This document shows positions 34,578-47,315 of a DNA stretch of 64,000 bases, one piece after another. Origin of the DNA: Chiua virens. Its lineage: Eukaryota > Basidiomycota > Agaricomycetes > Boletales > Boletaceae. Made by a program: the position numbers and the translations under genes. The notes beneath the pieces were generated by a model. It searched no databases, was not told where the DNA came from, and saw nothing but the letters and a program-made list of their open reading frames with translations. Within the stretch, counting starts at the first letter, position 1, and each line of letters starts with the position of its first letter. The stretch spans positions 1,302,001 to 1,366,000 of the forward strand of contig JAHNUO010000013.1 of assembly GCA_019787685.1 (NCBI GenBank). Reading direction: 5' to 3'.

Positions 34578-37500
34578 ATGGCCCGTACTCAAGCAGACGC
34601 AGATGTTACCCCAAAGCATAGACAGAGGTCCAACACTACCGCCTTTTCTTCCTTTACCTCAGGGTGGCGCAGACCCAGGCTAGAGACCGTCTCAACCCCC
34701 ACGCCTCAGTCCCAGCCCCAGGCACTCCCTTTTGATGCGCTGGTGGAAGCCCTATCACCGCCTGCCGTTCCTAGTCTGACACACGCTCGCTCCCTGGCGG
34801 CCTCCATCACTAGTCAGTCGCCGCTTCCAAAAGCTGCCGTTCTGAATTCTCTCCTGGGATCCCTGTGCAGCGTCGATTCGCCCCCGCAGTTGCAATGCAC
34901 AGGCTACGAGATCATGGCCTCGTACTGGGAGAGATACGAGGGCAAGGTCACGACGTCAGATCGACTGGCGCACTGCTTTCTCCTTTTACAAACGTCGTGG
35001 TCCCCAGAGATCGGTGACGCCCGTCTGCGAGCTCTCCGCGCTCTCACCAAAGGAGGAAGCGATGCCTTTGGCATCGAGATTCATCTGCTCAATCTCCTCA
35101 AAAGCTCTATGGATGGCGCATTTGATGCATACCTCTGTTGCGATCTCTCTGAACGTGTTGATCATGAGCGAAGTATCGAGTTGGTGGCCGCCTTTGTGTC
35201 CTGTATCCTCGAACATCCCGAGACCGTTGCACGCATCTCGGAAGGTGACCTTGCCAGTATTCTCCAGTTCTATGCTTCCTTGGTTTCCAAAACGCTGGAT
35301 ATCCCGGCTACTTTCCCTACTACGGACGCTACCGTGATTACTTCTCCAGTTGGCCTTACAGAACAGTCCGGGGTTGCGAGAGCAGTATCAAACGGACATA
35401 AGAGGCATTCTTCCTCAGTGTCCCTTCGGTCCGTCACGCCGTCCGCCGTCCATCCTTCTCGACATCCTGCAGAACTGATGACCACTATTTATTTGGATCA
35501 CCTACATTCGCAATTGAAATCCCTGGCTCCCAAAACACTCACTCTTATACTTCCCCTTCTATTCCGGGCTCAAGCATTCTTCGCTTCTCCGTTGCCCCGC
35601 TTGTCCGTGATGAGTGGCCGCCCTCGTGGACCTGTAGGCCTCGAGGAACGGATACAGAAGATGCTGCACTCCCTTTTCTCAGGGCCGTATGGTGCATCAT
35701 GTATGATGATACTCAAACGCCATTTATTTGCTACCGATCAAACACTGGACCCCCACAATCTCGCAACATCCTTTGGAGCTCATCGGACCTTGCGCTTTGA
35801 CATCCGCCAGGTACTTTTCAGCAAGATGGCGAGGGCGTACATCACGAGATCAAGCACGCTCGTCTATGCACCGTCTGGAGCACCCAGCCACATGGATCTC
35901 GAAAAGGATTTGATGGAGCGTGCATGGTTGAAAGATGAACTATCGGGTTGGGACTTGTTGAAACTTGGACGTATGTTGTGCAAGTCCACGGAAGCCTGGG
36001 CAGAGCGAGCCAGTGTGGGATTCGACGAGGCGTCCCGTATCGACGGGGATCGTATACTGGATGAAGCTGCAGGTACCTTGAAGGACATCTTCCAAGAGTT
36101 TGACGAGAGGGAAGACAACGTCGACTTGGACGAAGAAGAGGCCAGTATTACTGGTGAGACGTTACAACACTTGACGTCATTCGTTCGTCCTCTCAAGTGG
36201 GTTCCCTCGTCTCGTCTGATGGTCGAAATGCTGACTTGGGGTCGTCAGAAATCCAGATGATACGCCCATGATTATTCCGTTATCACAGCCTAGTGACGCC
36301 CCGACACCATTCTTGCGGACGTTGATATCCCTTTTGGCACGTGATCACTCCACATACATGAATCCTTCGTTGTCTACCACTCTTTTATCCATCGCTGACC
36401 ACCTGGCTGATACGGACACCGTTAAACTTCCCGCTGTCATGTTCGAACAACATGACCTATCTCCAGCCTCCCCCGACTGGTTGCGCAACTGGGAAAGCAT
36501 CCTGTCGAACACGACCATATTTGGTCTTACTCACCCCCTCACGCGACTCGAGGTTGTAAAAGCGCTGGAGGCAATATACGATTCCCTCAAGGACATGCAC
36601 AGCTATCGGATGGATTTGGCAGAGCTCGTATTCAAGTTTTGCCAAAGAGATGCTCTCGAGAGCTTGGACACTTCAGCCAACGTTGTCATGGGTAGAATCC
36701 TCGCTGATGAAGTCGTGTTGCGTACTGTCAACCGCCGTACGCCTTCAGCTGAAGATTCCTCGAGTCCCTCTCGGTACACATCCACTCAGGCGATGGTCGA
36801 GCTTCTCAGGAGAGTCGCTTCGGATGGTGTTGCAGAAGATGATGGTGACACTGCTTCTACACACACTATAGAAATGCAGTCTCCCAGTCCTCTTGCAACC
36901 TTTTCAGCTGGTGCTTCAAATACTGTTACCCCCGTGCTCTCGCGAAGACAATCAGATTACCGCAACATCGCAGTCCGTGATTCGGGGCTTCCGTCTGTGA
37001 TGTCCTTGTTGTCAACACTTGCGGGGTCACGTTCTCACTCACAAAATTCTTCGCAAGATCAGCCTGACAACCCAATACCTCCTCTTGCTTCCTCCCCATC
37101 TCCAGAACCCACATTTTCCCGGGCATCTCTCGCAGTGATCTCATTAGTCGCGATATTTGGCCAACTTGCGTTCACACCGTACTCATTGACACGGGAAAAC
37201 GTCGACTTTTCTATCGCGGTCTTCCGGATCATCGTACAAATGGTGACGGAGGCAAAATGTCCTCGAGCTCGGCTCTTGGCTTTGCAATTCTTGATGCGTC
37301 TCCGAGCTGATCGGGATCATCGCGTTTATTTCACCGAAACTCAGTATGACTCGGATGGACTCAGTGCTTGCCTTGCTTGCCTGATTGGACGCGCTCCCAA
37401 CTCACCACACCAGGATGAACGCGGACCTTTCGTTGATGCCTCCCAAGACGAGTTCCCTCTCCGTCGGACAAAAGGTGCACAGGAGCGTGATGGAAGGAGG

Positions 37501-40086
37501 AGTTCACGCGGCGGACGAGGTTTCAGACCATCACACTCGACGCCGAGCCGAAGTCGTTCAAGAGCACCGCTGCCCGTTTCACCTTCTCAGTCTGCCTTTG
37601 TCACTCCGAAATGGAAAGAAGCCCTTTGGTCCGTCCCAGAGTCACTTCCATTTACAGCGATCGACACAGATACAGCTAGCGAAGGGATTGTATCCTACGA
37701 CCCTGTACAAGAATCCCCTCGCGTTCTTCCCATCGACACTTATCTTTCTAGTGTCCTGGTGATACTCGAAAAGGAGAAAAACTGGGACATTCTTTCCTAC
37801 GTCTTGTGCCACCTTCCTGTGCAACTGTCTAACAAGCACTTTTTCTGTGGGCCGAAATGCCGGGTGCTCATTACAAGATTAGTGACGGTGATTTGTTCTG
37901 GCGTCACCGTTGGCGATCTAGGGTCTTCCGTCGAACAATGGCCCGCCGGTCTCAAGGCGCGAGACGCTCAAGGGCTTGCATATCGTACGCTATCCGTCCT
38001 AATCAGTTACAAGCGTTGCTTCGATGTCCCACTTCGACACGCTCTCGTGGACGTCCTCAGGGAAGGACTGAATGGACAGCCATCCACTATCACTTGTTGC
38101 CTTCACGCCCTCACACTTTCGGCTTTTGAACTGACATCGTCCGTTAAACGCAGTCTTCCTCCTCTCCTGGAAAAGCTTTCGCAGATCATGTCCAACCCCG
38201 ATATGGCTGTCCACATTCTCAGTTTTCTTTCCATTATTGGGTCCATCCCCGAGCTGCATGCAAACCTGCGCGAGGATAATTTCAAAATGGTGTTTGGCGT
38301 TGCTTTGCAATATCTCCAACATCACAATCGCCCCGGGGCAACGCCTGTCATCTCATGGGCGATGTCGCAGTACGTGCGGATGATCTCGTTCTATGTCGTT
38401 TACGTTTGGTTTTTATCTGTGAGGCTTCCCGATCGCCCACGACACATTCCATACATTACGAGACAACTACTATTGGCCAACGAAGAAAGGTCCGAGATCG
38501 ATGAACCCACGGAGGTGTGCTTTGACTGGTTGGCCCGATACACTTACGCTAGCGCGGATCCTAGACCCGCCAACTCAGTGCTCAGCGAGATTGTCATGAA
38601 CCCTACTACCGCCCACCACACTTCGTCGGAGCCAGCGATTGGCGAAAAATCGTGGGTCATGGGTAACGCAATCGTCACCATCCGTGCGCTGGCAAGATTG
38701 GGATGGATCGAGGTTATTTCGAGACGCCCATCCGGTTTCACCAAATTCATCTGCAAACTGGAGAACGTACCACTTGTTGGCCCTGGGGAGGTTGAGCCAG
38801 ATATGGTGTCCTTGCCAGCGGGTTTACTTATGGAGAGAGAAGTGGCTCAAGCAGAGCGACCCGATCCTTCGGAAGAGACGGAACAATCTGCCAGTGGTAT
38901 CAGTGTAAGAAACTTCTCGCTTTGTCTTTGTCATTAGTTTTTCATGTGTCACGAACAGGATATGCGAGACTTGGTCCCGCCCCCCAGTGAGGGCCCCCCC
39001 ATCCCTGCTCCCGACCCTATCACAGGCTACGTCTGGAGTAAGACCGCCCCTTCACAACGCCGAAAACAGGTCATGGTAGACCCAGCGTTCCTACCGTTTC
39101 AGCTCTCTTCGTACCCCAGTGCCCCCAATCATCGGCGAATCATCGACGAGTCTGCTCTTCCCGCTCTCTTCCGCAACCTTGACCGCACACCTGTTATCGA
39201 CACGCACAAAGTCGGAATTATGTATGTTGCCCCCGGTCAAACCGATGAACTCGAGATCCTTCGAAATACCCACGGCTCGCCAGCCTATACCCGCTTCCTC
39301 GAAGGAATCGGACGTCTCATCAATCTCCGCGGGCAGGTCGACATCTACGCAGGTGGTCTTAACCCCGACGAAGACGGGGAATATGCTTACGCCTGGTGGG
39401 ACGACATTGGCCAACTCCTCTTCCATACCGCCACAATGATGCCAAACGCAATCGATGACGAGTATTGCGTGAACAAGAAGAGGCACATCGGTAATGACTA
39501 CGTCAGGATCGTGTGGAACGATGGTGGGAGGCCATACAGGTTCGATACGCTCGCGACCCAATTCCAGTTCATGAACATCGTGATCGAACCACATTCGTTG
39601 GGAGCCATCGCGGCTTTTTCAAACTTTAGGGGTACAGCGGCTTCCCCACCAGTGGATACCAAAGTTTCCCCTTCACACTCCCCACTCCTTACACCGTCAG
39701 GCCCGGGTATGGGCACTCCCACACCTTCACACGAAGCTGAGAACGAGTACTTCAAGGTGACGGTTCAGCGGGCGAGCGGCATGAAGGACTTTACGCCGAT
39801 CGGGTATTTCAAGCTCATCAGCGCGGAGAAGCTTCCCCTTCTAGTGAGGCAGCTCACGCTTCTGGGCGACTGGTTTGCCAACGTGTTCGAGAAGACGGAG
39901 CGAGACGAGGTGGAAGTAGAGGTCATCACCAACTGGCGGCAGAGGCTGCAAGTTGTGAAAAGGTTCATGAAGAACATGGAGAAAACTTCGGGTGAAGGTT
40001 TAGGGACTAGCGAAGAGGGAGGGGAGGGGGAGGGGGAAGGTGTTATCGGGCAGGAATGGTCGAGGAACTTTACGACCGTTTACTAA
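34578..40086 (+). CDS. TSC2: Tuberin, TSC2 (Rheb GTPase-activating protein)
   Basis: Catalytic half of the TSC complex that turns off Rheb and so TORC1. Exons 34578..36196, 36249..38904, 38959..40086; introns of 52 and 54 nt with GT-AG ends; about 1800 residues, close to human tuberin. The long N-terminal part is a helical-repeat scaffold with Ser/Pro-rich breaks. The C-terminal Rap-GAP domain (about residues 1450-1720) reads ILRNTHGSPAYTRFLEGIG, AYAWWDDIGQLLFHTATMMPN, KKRHIGNDYVRIVWNDGG, FQFMNIVIEP. The Asn of HIGND is the expected asparagine thumb. The frame is intact over 5.4 kb, in contrast to the duplicated genes of the window. Confidence 0.93.
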
Positions 40087-40656
40087 GGAAGATCTAACCC
40101 GACTGCCTCCGTGGTTGACGAAATGGTCCGTGCTGTATGATGGTTATACTTTCTTCGTTTTTCTCGCTCCATTCATTCCTTTTCATCGTCATTCTCTTGT
40201 ATTATTCTCTCTGAATCGCCTTGTCTTGTCTCTTGTATCAGCATCATATCAACCGCACCTGCACCTGCACCCCATCTTTTGCTTTTCCAACTTGTATTCA
40301 TTTCGCGCTTCGTACAGCTATCGTGACTATTGATACGTCCTGTCTGTTGTGTCAGGGTTTTGTGTTCTGACAAGCCTAGTCCACGTTCATTTCTGTTGCC
40401 TGTACAATAGTAGTACCCTTGCTTGCACTGCGCAGGTAATATCAGAGCTATTTTTGTGCTGTCCCTGAAGAGGGAAAAGGTCATTTCAACTAGCTATGTC
40501 GCCAATATGATTAGATCCATTTTCTTATCGAAAATGTGTTGTTCTCGTATACAAAGCGAGCGATTGATTTTCATCTTGTTGACACGAATGATCTAATCTA
40601 CAGTTCCACGATGCATCCTCCGATAAGTATGGTATATAGATGAAAGGTTCAAAGAT
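40087..40656. other. Convergent 3' region of TSC2 and the Yen1-like gene
   Basis: Both genes end here, tail to tail. Pyrimidine-rich blocks and short A/T-rich stretches; no coding signal. Confidence 0.5.
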
Positions 40657-43600
40657 CTAGTCCGAGGTGAGGTCGATGATATCCTCGTCTTTGCTCTGGT
40701 TTCGTCTGACGCGTGCAATCAGTAAAGGCGCTCGACACCCTGTGCGGGGCACCACTGTATCTTCATCGTCGGTTGTACCCTTGACACGCGTGGTCGTGGG
40801 GGCGTGTACGTCCTTTGAGGCAGCGATGGGCGCAGGCTTGAACTTGGAAGCACGCCCAGGACCAGATACAGGGCGAGGAGGCGAGAGCGCAGGAGAGGGC
40901 GGCGCAGACAGTATCATCGCCGTGTCCGCCCATCCATCCACGTCCTGGTCCGTGAATTCGACCGGGTCCTGAGCTTCGTTCCTGTCCGCGTCTTTACCAC
41001 CTCGGTAATCGTCAACACCAAGACCCGGGTCGCGTTCGTCCTCAGACCCGCTCGAGATGGAAATCGCAGAAGTGTCGCTCGGGTGTGGTTTTCGACCAAC
41101 ATTACCATCTAGCATTGGCATAAATCCAGAACTCGCTGGCTGTGACTCGCGACTAGTCTGACACCGGATCGCAAGTCAGGATGACGGCATCGTTTGTACG
41201 AGAACTAGAATTGGGCAAAGTAAATAGTGTTGGAGAAGATGGACGCCGATGTGAACCAGGAATGTGTCGTGGTGACGAATGGGCCGCCGACTTACGTGGG
41301 GACTTCAATATACCATTTCTCTCGCTAGACGCCGGCATATCCGAATCCGATGAGGCGCAAGTGGTTTTCTTTCGTCCATTTCTGTGGCTCAATGTCCGTC
41401 CTGCATTTGGTTTTGGTAGGACTCGCAGGAAACCTGTCTGAATGCACTGATTGTACAGACGTCGCAGGTCCTCCTGGAAGACACACAGGAAGAGGCGATG
41501 GGCTCGGTGTTGGAGTACGCGGTGGAGAAGGTCCACGTGGAGTCGTGAAAATATCCACGATTTCAACTTCGTCGTCATCGTCGCCTTTGTCGTCGTACCT
41601 GCTCCTGCCCCGTCCCAAAGTAGAAGGTGACACGGGCGATCCCGACACAAGTTGCATAGGAAATGGTCGAGGTGCAGGTCGAGCAATTGGAGCTCCAGGT
41701 TTCTTTGCCCTTGCCTTGACAGAACCACGGTGAAACATTGGTAGCTCGTCTTCTTCGCTTTCTTCCTCTTCCTCGCTCTCCAAAGCCGATGGAGGAAGGA
41801 GAATCCGAGCCGGCTTTAATGGCGTCAGTGCGTTTCGTGCGATGTCAATTTTGCCCGTGTTCACCCCCGGGATCAACTTTATACTTGTGTTAGTATCGAG
41901 AGAAGTAGAAGGGACGCGGCCGTGAGGAATTGAATCCGTGGAGATGGAAGTGCTTTTTGATCTCGAAGTACTTCCGCTCGCGACTCTTTCCTTGGCAGTC
42001 GACAAAGTCTTGCCAACTCCAATTCCGACGTTCTGCCCGTATGTTGTCAGTCTCTGACAGACATCAAGACACCAATACGTACCATATCACCCATTCCACT
42101 GTTAGCAGCAGCAGTCTTCCGAGGCGACATTCCCCGAATGTCGCTAACCTCAATTTCCGAATCTGTATCTGAGACGTCGACGAACAATGGTTTCTTCCTC
42201 GCCTGCAGAACTGGCTGAGCGGTCCGAGAAGGTATATTCGATGCGTTGTGCTTTACGCCGGATGATCGAGAGGGGAGTGAACTAGAAGATGATTCCTCTT
42301 CGCATCTTGGCACGGCAGTGGGTTTTGACTTGGAAATGGAACTGGAAGTTGGGTTTAGAGGAGCGCTGTTCAACCTGGATTTAGCCCGGATGAGATCAAG
42401 CGGGCGCGATGATTTTGGTAGCGGGGGCGGGAAATCAGCATTCCCACATCCCTTCTCCTCCTCTTCCCCTATACGCTTCGATGCGGCAGCAGATGGTTTC
42501 GACTTCGTCGCTCTGAAGGTGGAGAATCTCGTCGGGTCAAAAAACTCCATCGTATCTGCAGTCATGTTCGTCACGTTGGTCTTTGAGCTTGCGTTGGTCA
42601 TGGGCTTGGCAATCTCTTTCCGTCTCGTTTTCGCCTTCGCCTTTCCTTTGCCCTTGGCATTGTCATCGACATTTTCACCATCAGATGAGCATGGGCTCTC
42701 GCCGGCGCTCAAGTCGATAAACTCATATGCGTCGTCCTGCGCCTCCGACGCGTGTTTCGCTTTCCTCCTGCCACCACCAGTTCTTACAGTCTTGGCCTTT
42801 GGTTTCAATCCCGCCGCTGTCTTGGAAGTGGAGGGTCCAGGTACGGACTGGTCTTCCTCATCCTCCGCCAGGTCTTTCACTCTTATCCTTCTCGAGACTC
42901 CTGACCCTGCACGTCCTCTTCTGCTCCCCGTCCCGCGCTTTGCCTTCTTTTCCTCGCACACCCTAACCTTTTCCTCATACGCCTCCGCCAGCGCAGGTGC
43001 AGCAGCGCGTATCATGCATGCAGGCACCCACAAACGAAGCGGCGTCGTCGGGACTTTTCGACGTGACTTTCGTTTCTTGGTTCCAGACTTGGCTGCGGCG
43101 CAAGCGGCCGTCTCCAGGCGCTCGATGCCGTCATTGCTGCCACTCTCGTTGGCGTCCTGGTCGTGTGTAGCAGAGTCTTCGTCTTCAGAATCGATCCCGA
43201 ACAATCCCCCGACAAGAGGAGGTCGGAGACCTTTAACGCCACTCTCCGCACGCTCGACGAATGCGGTAGGGTTGACGAGAATGCGATATTCGAGTGTGGA
43301 ATCGGTGGAAATGTGAGTACGTTGGGAGACCACTTCCAAGAGAAGTGCGGAGGCAGAAGGAGACGAAGGGGATGCGGGAGAGGTGAGGGGCACGAGAGAT
43401 AAGAGCCTGAATGATTCGGGCGGATCGGAAGTGCTTGTAGGCGTGGGCTTCTCTGAAGGAGAGGAAAGTGCAAGGGCAGAGAGGGCGGTGGAGATCCCTC
43501 TTGTAGGTGAAGAGGGACCGGCAATGTTATCACCTTCCTCGCTGCCATGATAGTGCTCATTGCTCGCTTTGGGACGTCGAGCTTTATCTTGATCTATAAC

Positions 43601-44797
43601 GGCCCTCCGGACGGCCCTACAGACAATGCCGGGCCAAAGCACGGTTCTGAACCTGTGTACGATGACGTCTTTGACACCCCACTCAAAATAGAGTTCGCAT
43701 AGAGATGCAATTATCATCGGGTCTGGATCGTTTCTCCAGACAGGGGATGGGGTCTTGCGCTTACCAGATTGAGACGTGTTTTCGGAAGTGATGGGGTCCG
43801 CATAGGACATGAGGACTGGCAGCGAGGGAAAGTCGTCCGAAAGTGATGCGGCGAGTGAGGGTTTCTTTGAGGGTAGGAGACCCCTGCTATTCGTCCTGAG
43901 TTCGTGCCTGATGTCCTGTCTCCATTCGTCAAGGAATGCGTCAAGTCGTGCACCTTTGAGTTCTTTGACTGCTTTCACAAGAGAATCACCGAAACCTGCG
44001 CGAGCGAGACCGGTCGCAAATTTTTGTCCACAGCCGGGAAGTCCAGCAGGAATATAGTCGCCACCCGAGAGAAGGCCGATGAGGATGGTTCCCTCACGTG
44101 AAAGAGCGACAGAATGGTTGGAGAGAATGGCATCCGCTGTGTAGGTGATGACGTGGTTTCCGTCGTCTTTTCCTTGCGCGTTTTTGACAGGGTGGGCGCG
44201 GTTTCCCGAAAGCGTATTACTCGGGCTGTGAGCAAGTCAGGCAACGGCATGGTGGGAAAACAATACGACGCACTTTCGAATGACCATGGTAGCACCAAAG
44301 AGAAAATTGTCGACATCATCGCTAAGCACCGCGTCAATGATGCCGACTCTGTTGAGATAGGCAAGGTCAGCTTCAGCCTCGCCGGGAGCGACCCGCCATT
44401 CAAAACCAAATGCGTCGATAATATTCTTCATACCCTGGGTGAGCCAGTGAATGTTTCCGCCAACGCGCTTTCCACGTTTTACGGCGGGTCGGTTTGGACC
44501 ATCGAAGACGAAGAGGGGGAGGAGGGGAGACTGGAGGAGACGGCAGCAGCGAAAGAATAGCGTCCTCAGTTCTGGATTCTCGCCTTCTCTGCCGTAGGCT
44601 GCATGGAAGAACCAGATGGATGCATCAATACCGATGCGAAACCCACGATGAGACCGATTTGCGTTGAAACCGTCCTCGACGGCGAGCTCTGTGAGGGAGC
44701 GAACCTGCCCAGCAGGGCGTAGAACCTAGCAAGTTGCGTCAGTAAGTGATAGTCAGAAGACAAAATCTGGTACCTCCCAGAGACCAGCGACGCCCAT
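40657..44797 (-). CDS. Yen1/GEN1-type Holliday-junction resolvase (XPG/Rad2 family)
   Basis: Structure-specific nuclease that cuts Holliday junctions late in recombination. ATG 44797-44795; exons 44797-44774 (MGVAGLWE), 44725-44274, 44225-42083, 42032 downward, with the last exon edges unsure; stop at 40657. XPG N-domain: GFRIGIDASIWFFHA, FVFDGP, KRGKR. XPG-I: FGFEWRVAPGEAEADLAYLNR, DAVLSDDVDNFLFGA. Helix-hairpin-helix: LIGLLSGGDYIPAGLPGCG. A long disordered tail follows, rich in Ser, acidic and basic clusters, with many SP/TP sites that could carry cell-cycle phosphorylation as in yeast Yen1 (inference). The tail ends KDEDIIDLTSD, a SUMO-interaction-like motif. Confidence 0.88.
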
Positions 44798-45499
44798 TGA
44801 ACACCATCAACTCACATTCAGTTGCGCGTCAATGAAAAAGTCACATGATTTTATTACACGAATCACATGACGAATTTACCGACGAGGCGTGTTCAAAATA
44901 ACCATCATACTTACAGGTAAATGAACTGATATCTATGTAACCCATCCCACCCTAACTCGGAAATGTCACTAGGAGTTCTAGGACTCCTAAGTATGTGCGC
45001 ACCCCAAGCCACGTGCCGGGCACCCACCTCACTTGACGATTTGAACGTCCCGGGATCCGATCCTGAGCGAAGTAAGCTGCTCGGAACGGTATGCTATAGC
45101 CGTTCCCATCTTATTGACTCATCCCTCGCCAGCATGACGACCCCACTCACAGCCCCGCGCTCCTTCGCTGTATCCTTCGCACTGGGCCTAGCCTGCCTTT
45201 GTTCAATGGCAAACAGGTCACAGGGCAAGTGTGTGGTGCAATCCTCCACTGGCGGCACCTCTACACGAGCCTCACCGCTCGCTTGCCCCCATTGCTCGTC
45301 CAAGGCCTTGTTACGTCGACTCTGCCACCACCTGTTCTAGTCCAACAACCAACTCTTCGTCCTGTGTGACAGCACAATCGAACAAGTCGACGCGTCCTTC
45401 AACCCAACGGACTCCCAACTTCCCGTTCCAGACACGAGCTGCTACTTGTGAACCGAGCTCTGCTGTATTTCGGCAAGCCCCAGTCTCATTTGCCTCCGC
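44798..45499. other. Intergenic region, no gene seen
   Basis: Upstream of the Yen1-like gene. Open frames are C-rich and lack protein-like content. Confidence 0.45.
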
Positions 45500-46060
45500 C
45501 ACCGCGTTTCCTTGAGCCTCAACGCTGGCTCCTTGCCATCGCCGTATGTTCTTGACCTCAGAGCCTGACCGTTCGCTAGTCGCCCGACCCGCTGTTGAGC
45601 TCCACCGCTCATTCGACACCCCTGCCACCACCTCACAACCCTGGCCGATCGCTGGTCGCCCTTCCTCTCCAGCTCCATCGCTCGTTTAATGCCCTCGCTG
45701 CTTCTTTTTGGGTCTGAAGCTTGCCGGTCGCCCCTGCTACGCGTTGTCGAGTGCCATTGCTCGTTCAACACCCCTGCCACCTCTTGTCGGGTGTCACCAC
45801 TCGTTCAACGACCACCTCTCGCGCCCGACTGCTTGCTGGTTGCCCCCACCACCTATTCCACGCCCCCGCTGCCTCTTTTTCAGCCCAAGAGCTCGCTGTT
45901 ACCCCCGTTGTCAGTATTATCGAGCGGCGCCGCCCGCTCAGTTCCCCCACCGCTACCTCTCGAGCCCGACTACTCGCTGGTCATTACTGCCACCGCTTGT
46001 CGAGCCCCACAGCTCGTTCAACGCGCTTGTCTGTCATGCCTGCCACGTCCCGTCCACTGG
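45500..46060. repeat. Degenerate C-rich minisatellite-like tract
   Basis: Recurring blocks such as 'ctcgttcaac' (45757, 45802, 46012 and variants at 45608, 45681) alternate with 'cgctggtcgcccc'-like blocks (45652, 45723, 45835, 45971). Spacing is irregular, about 45-110 bp. All three forward frames stay open for long stretches, an effect of composition, not of a gene. Confidence 0.5.
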
Positions 46061-46403
46061 CGACATGACCTCCCGGTGGATGACACCTGTTTCCTGATTG
46101 TTGTATAGTAGAGTAGTACTACTTTTGCGAAAACCAATACATCTTGGCTACCCCAGGAGTGGACGTACGAGCGTGCTAGTAAGCGATATACTACTGATAC
46201 GTCCTCAGTCGGTTGGCTGCCCGAGGAGCGGATAGTGATATAATATTGATGTATCAGTTATAGACAGTGTGGATCTGCATCTGACTCTAGCCTATTGATG
46301 CATCACATTTATTGTGGTAGTACCATGGTTTGATACATGGTTTCTACTGATGCTGGTGGCAGAGTTCTGCCCGAGGCCCGCCATATCACCTGCATGTCTG
46401 GGC

Positions 46404-46877
46404 CTATGGCAAAAGCGGCCACACGCGCCTCAGCGTCCCTCCCACCCTCCTAAATGCCGCCAGATCGATCCCATGCCTGACCGCCACCTCATCTAGCTTG
46501 CTGTCCTTAGCAGGATTCACCACCTCCCTGACCGCAGCGGCATCCGGCGCCCCGCACAGCCGCGCAGCCATCCGGTAAAAACCCCAGCGCGACGTGTATT
46601 TGGCGAGCATATATACGTAGGGCAATCCGTTGCGGAAGGGGGCAAAAGGGGGTCTCTTGCGGACGGGAAAGCCGTCGTGCGCCGCCCGGCTGATGGTGAA
46701 GAGGACATCGGATGTTTCGCTGAGCCTGGCGAGGGGCGTTGTGGCGAGGGAGCGCTCACGGAGTTCTTCCCGCAGGCGGGCGCGGTGCCAGCACGCGGGG
46801 ATTTGGCGCTGGAGGCCGAGCATTTTGTGCCAGCGAGTTAAGATCGCGACGGGCCTGAGAGGCATTTTCGTGGGCAT
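46404..46877 (-). CDS. Small conserved fungal protein of unknown function
   Basis: Single exon, 157 residues, ATG at 46877. Basic N-terminus (LRPVAILTRWHKMLGL), then WHRARLREELRERSLATTPLARLSETSDVLFTISRAAHDGFPVR, and a hydrophobic/aromatic middle (YVYMLAKYTSRWGFYRMAARL). I recall similar short fungal proteins with the SETSD...SRA..DGFPVR motif but no assigned function. The basic, amphipathic start could be an organelle signal (speculative). Confidence 0.75.
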   Translation of the reverse strand: MPTKMPLRPVAILTRWHKMLGLQRQIPACWHRARLREELRERSLATTPLARLSETSDVLFTISRAAHDGFPVRKRPPFAPFRNGLPYVYMLAKYTSRWGFYRMAARLCGAPDAAAVREVVNPAKDSKLDEVAVRHGIDLAAFRRVGGTLRRVWPLLP

Positions 46878-47315
46878 ACGGTTGTGGAAGTCGCCAGGTC
46901 AGCCAGGTTGGCTCGGAGGTTCAACGTTCAACAGTGTTTTTCGACAGAAGCGGGCCCAGCTCCACGTTGTAAGTGCTTGCCATTTCTCGTTCCTAAATCA
47001 CATACTCGGGAGGTGCCGACTTGCGTCGAAACGATCATGAAGATATGAAATAGAACTACAGTCGAACCTCTTGTAACCCATGCCAGGTATTCTCTTACAA
47101 CCCATACATTCTGGATTTCCCCAGTTCGTTTGCAGTGATTTCGCGACCATAGCCATAATCCATAATCCATAGGGACCTTACCCTGTTGTGTCGGAAATAC
47201 CCGAATGATGACCAATTTCACTGACATGAATCGATGAACTGCGGAGATCCGCATAGATCCGATCCCCCTCAGCGCCATACCCGAGGTATTCTCCGCAGTG
47301 ACACGGATTGCACTT
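46878..47315. other. Divergent intergenic region
   Basis: Between the small protein (minus) and the kinase-HAD-UPRTase gene (plus). No coding signal. Confidence 0.5.

Noticed and set aside
42246..43316. A 356-codon open frame on the plus strand.
   Set aside because: It is the antisense of the Ser/Lys-rich Yen1-like tail; composition explains the openness.
45689..46108. Three overlapping plus-strand open frames of 115-139 codons.
   Set aside because: All three frames are open because of C-rich repeats; no motif or start context.
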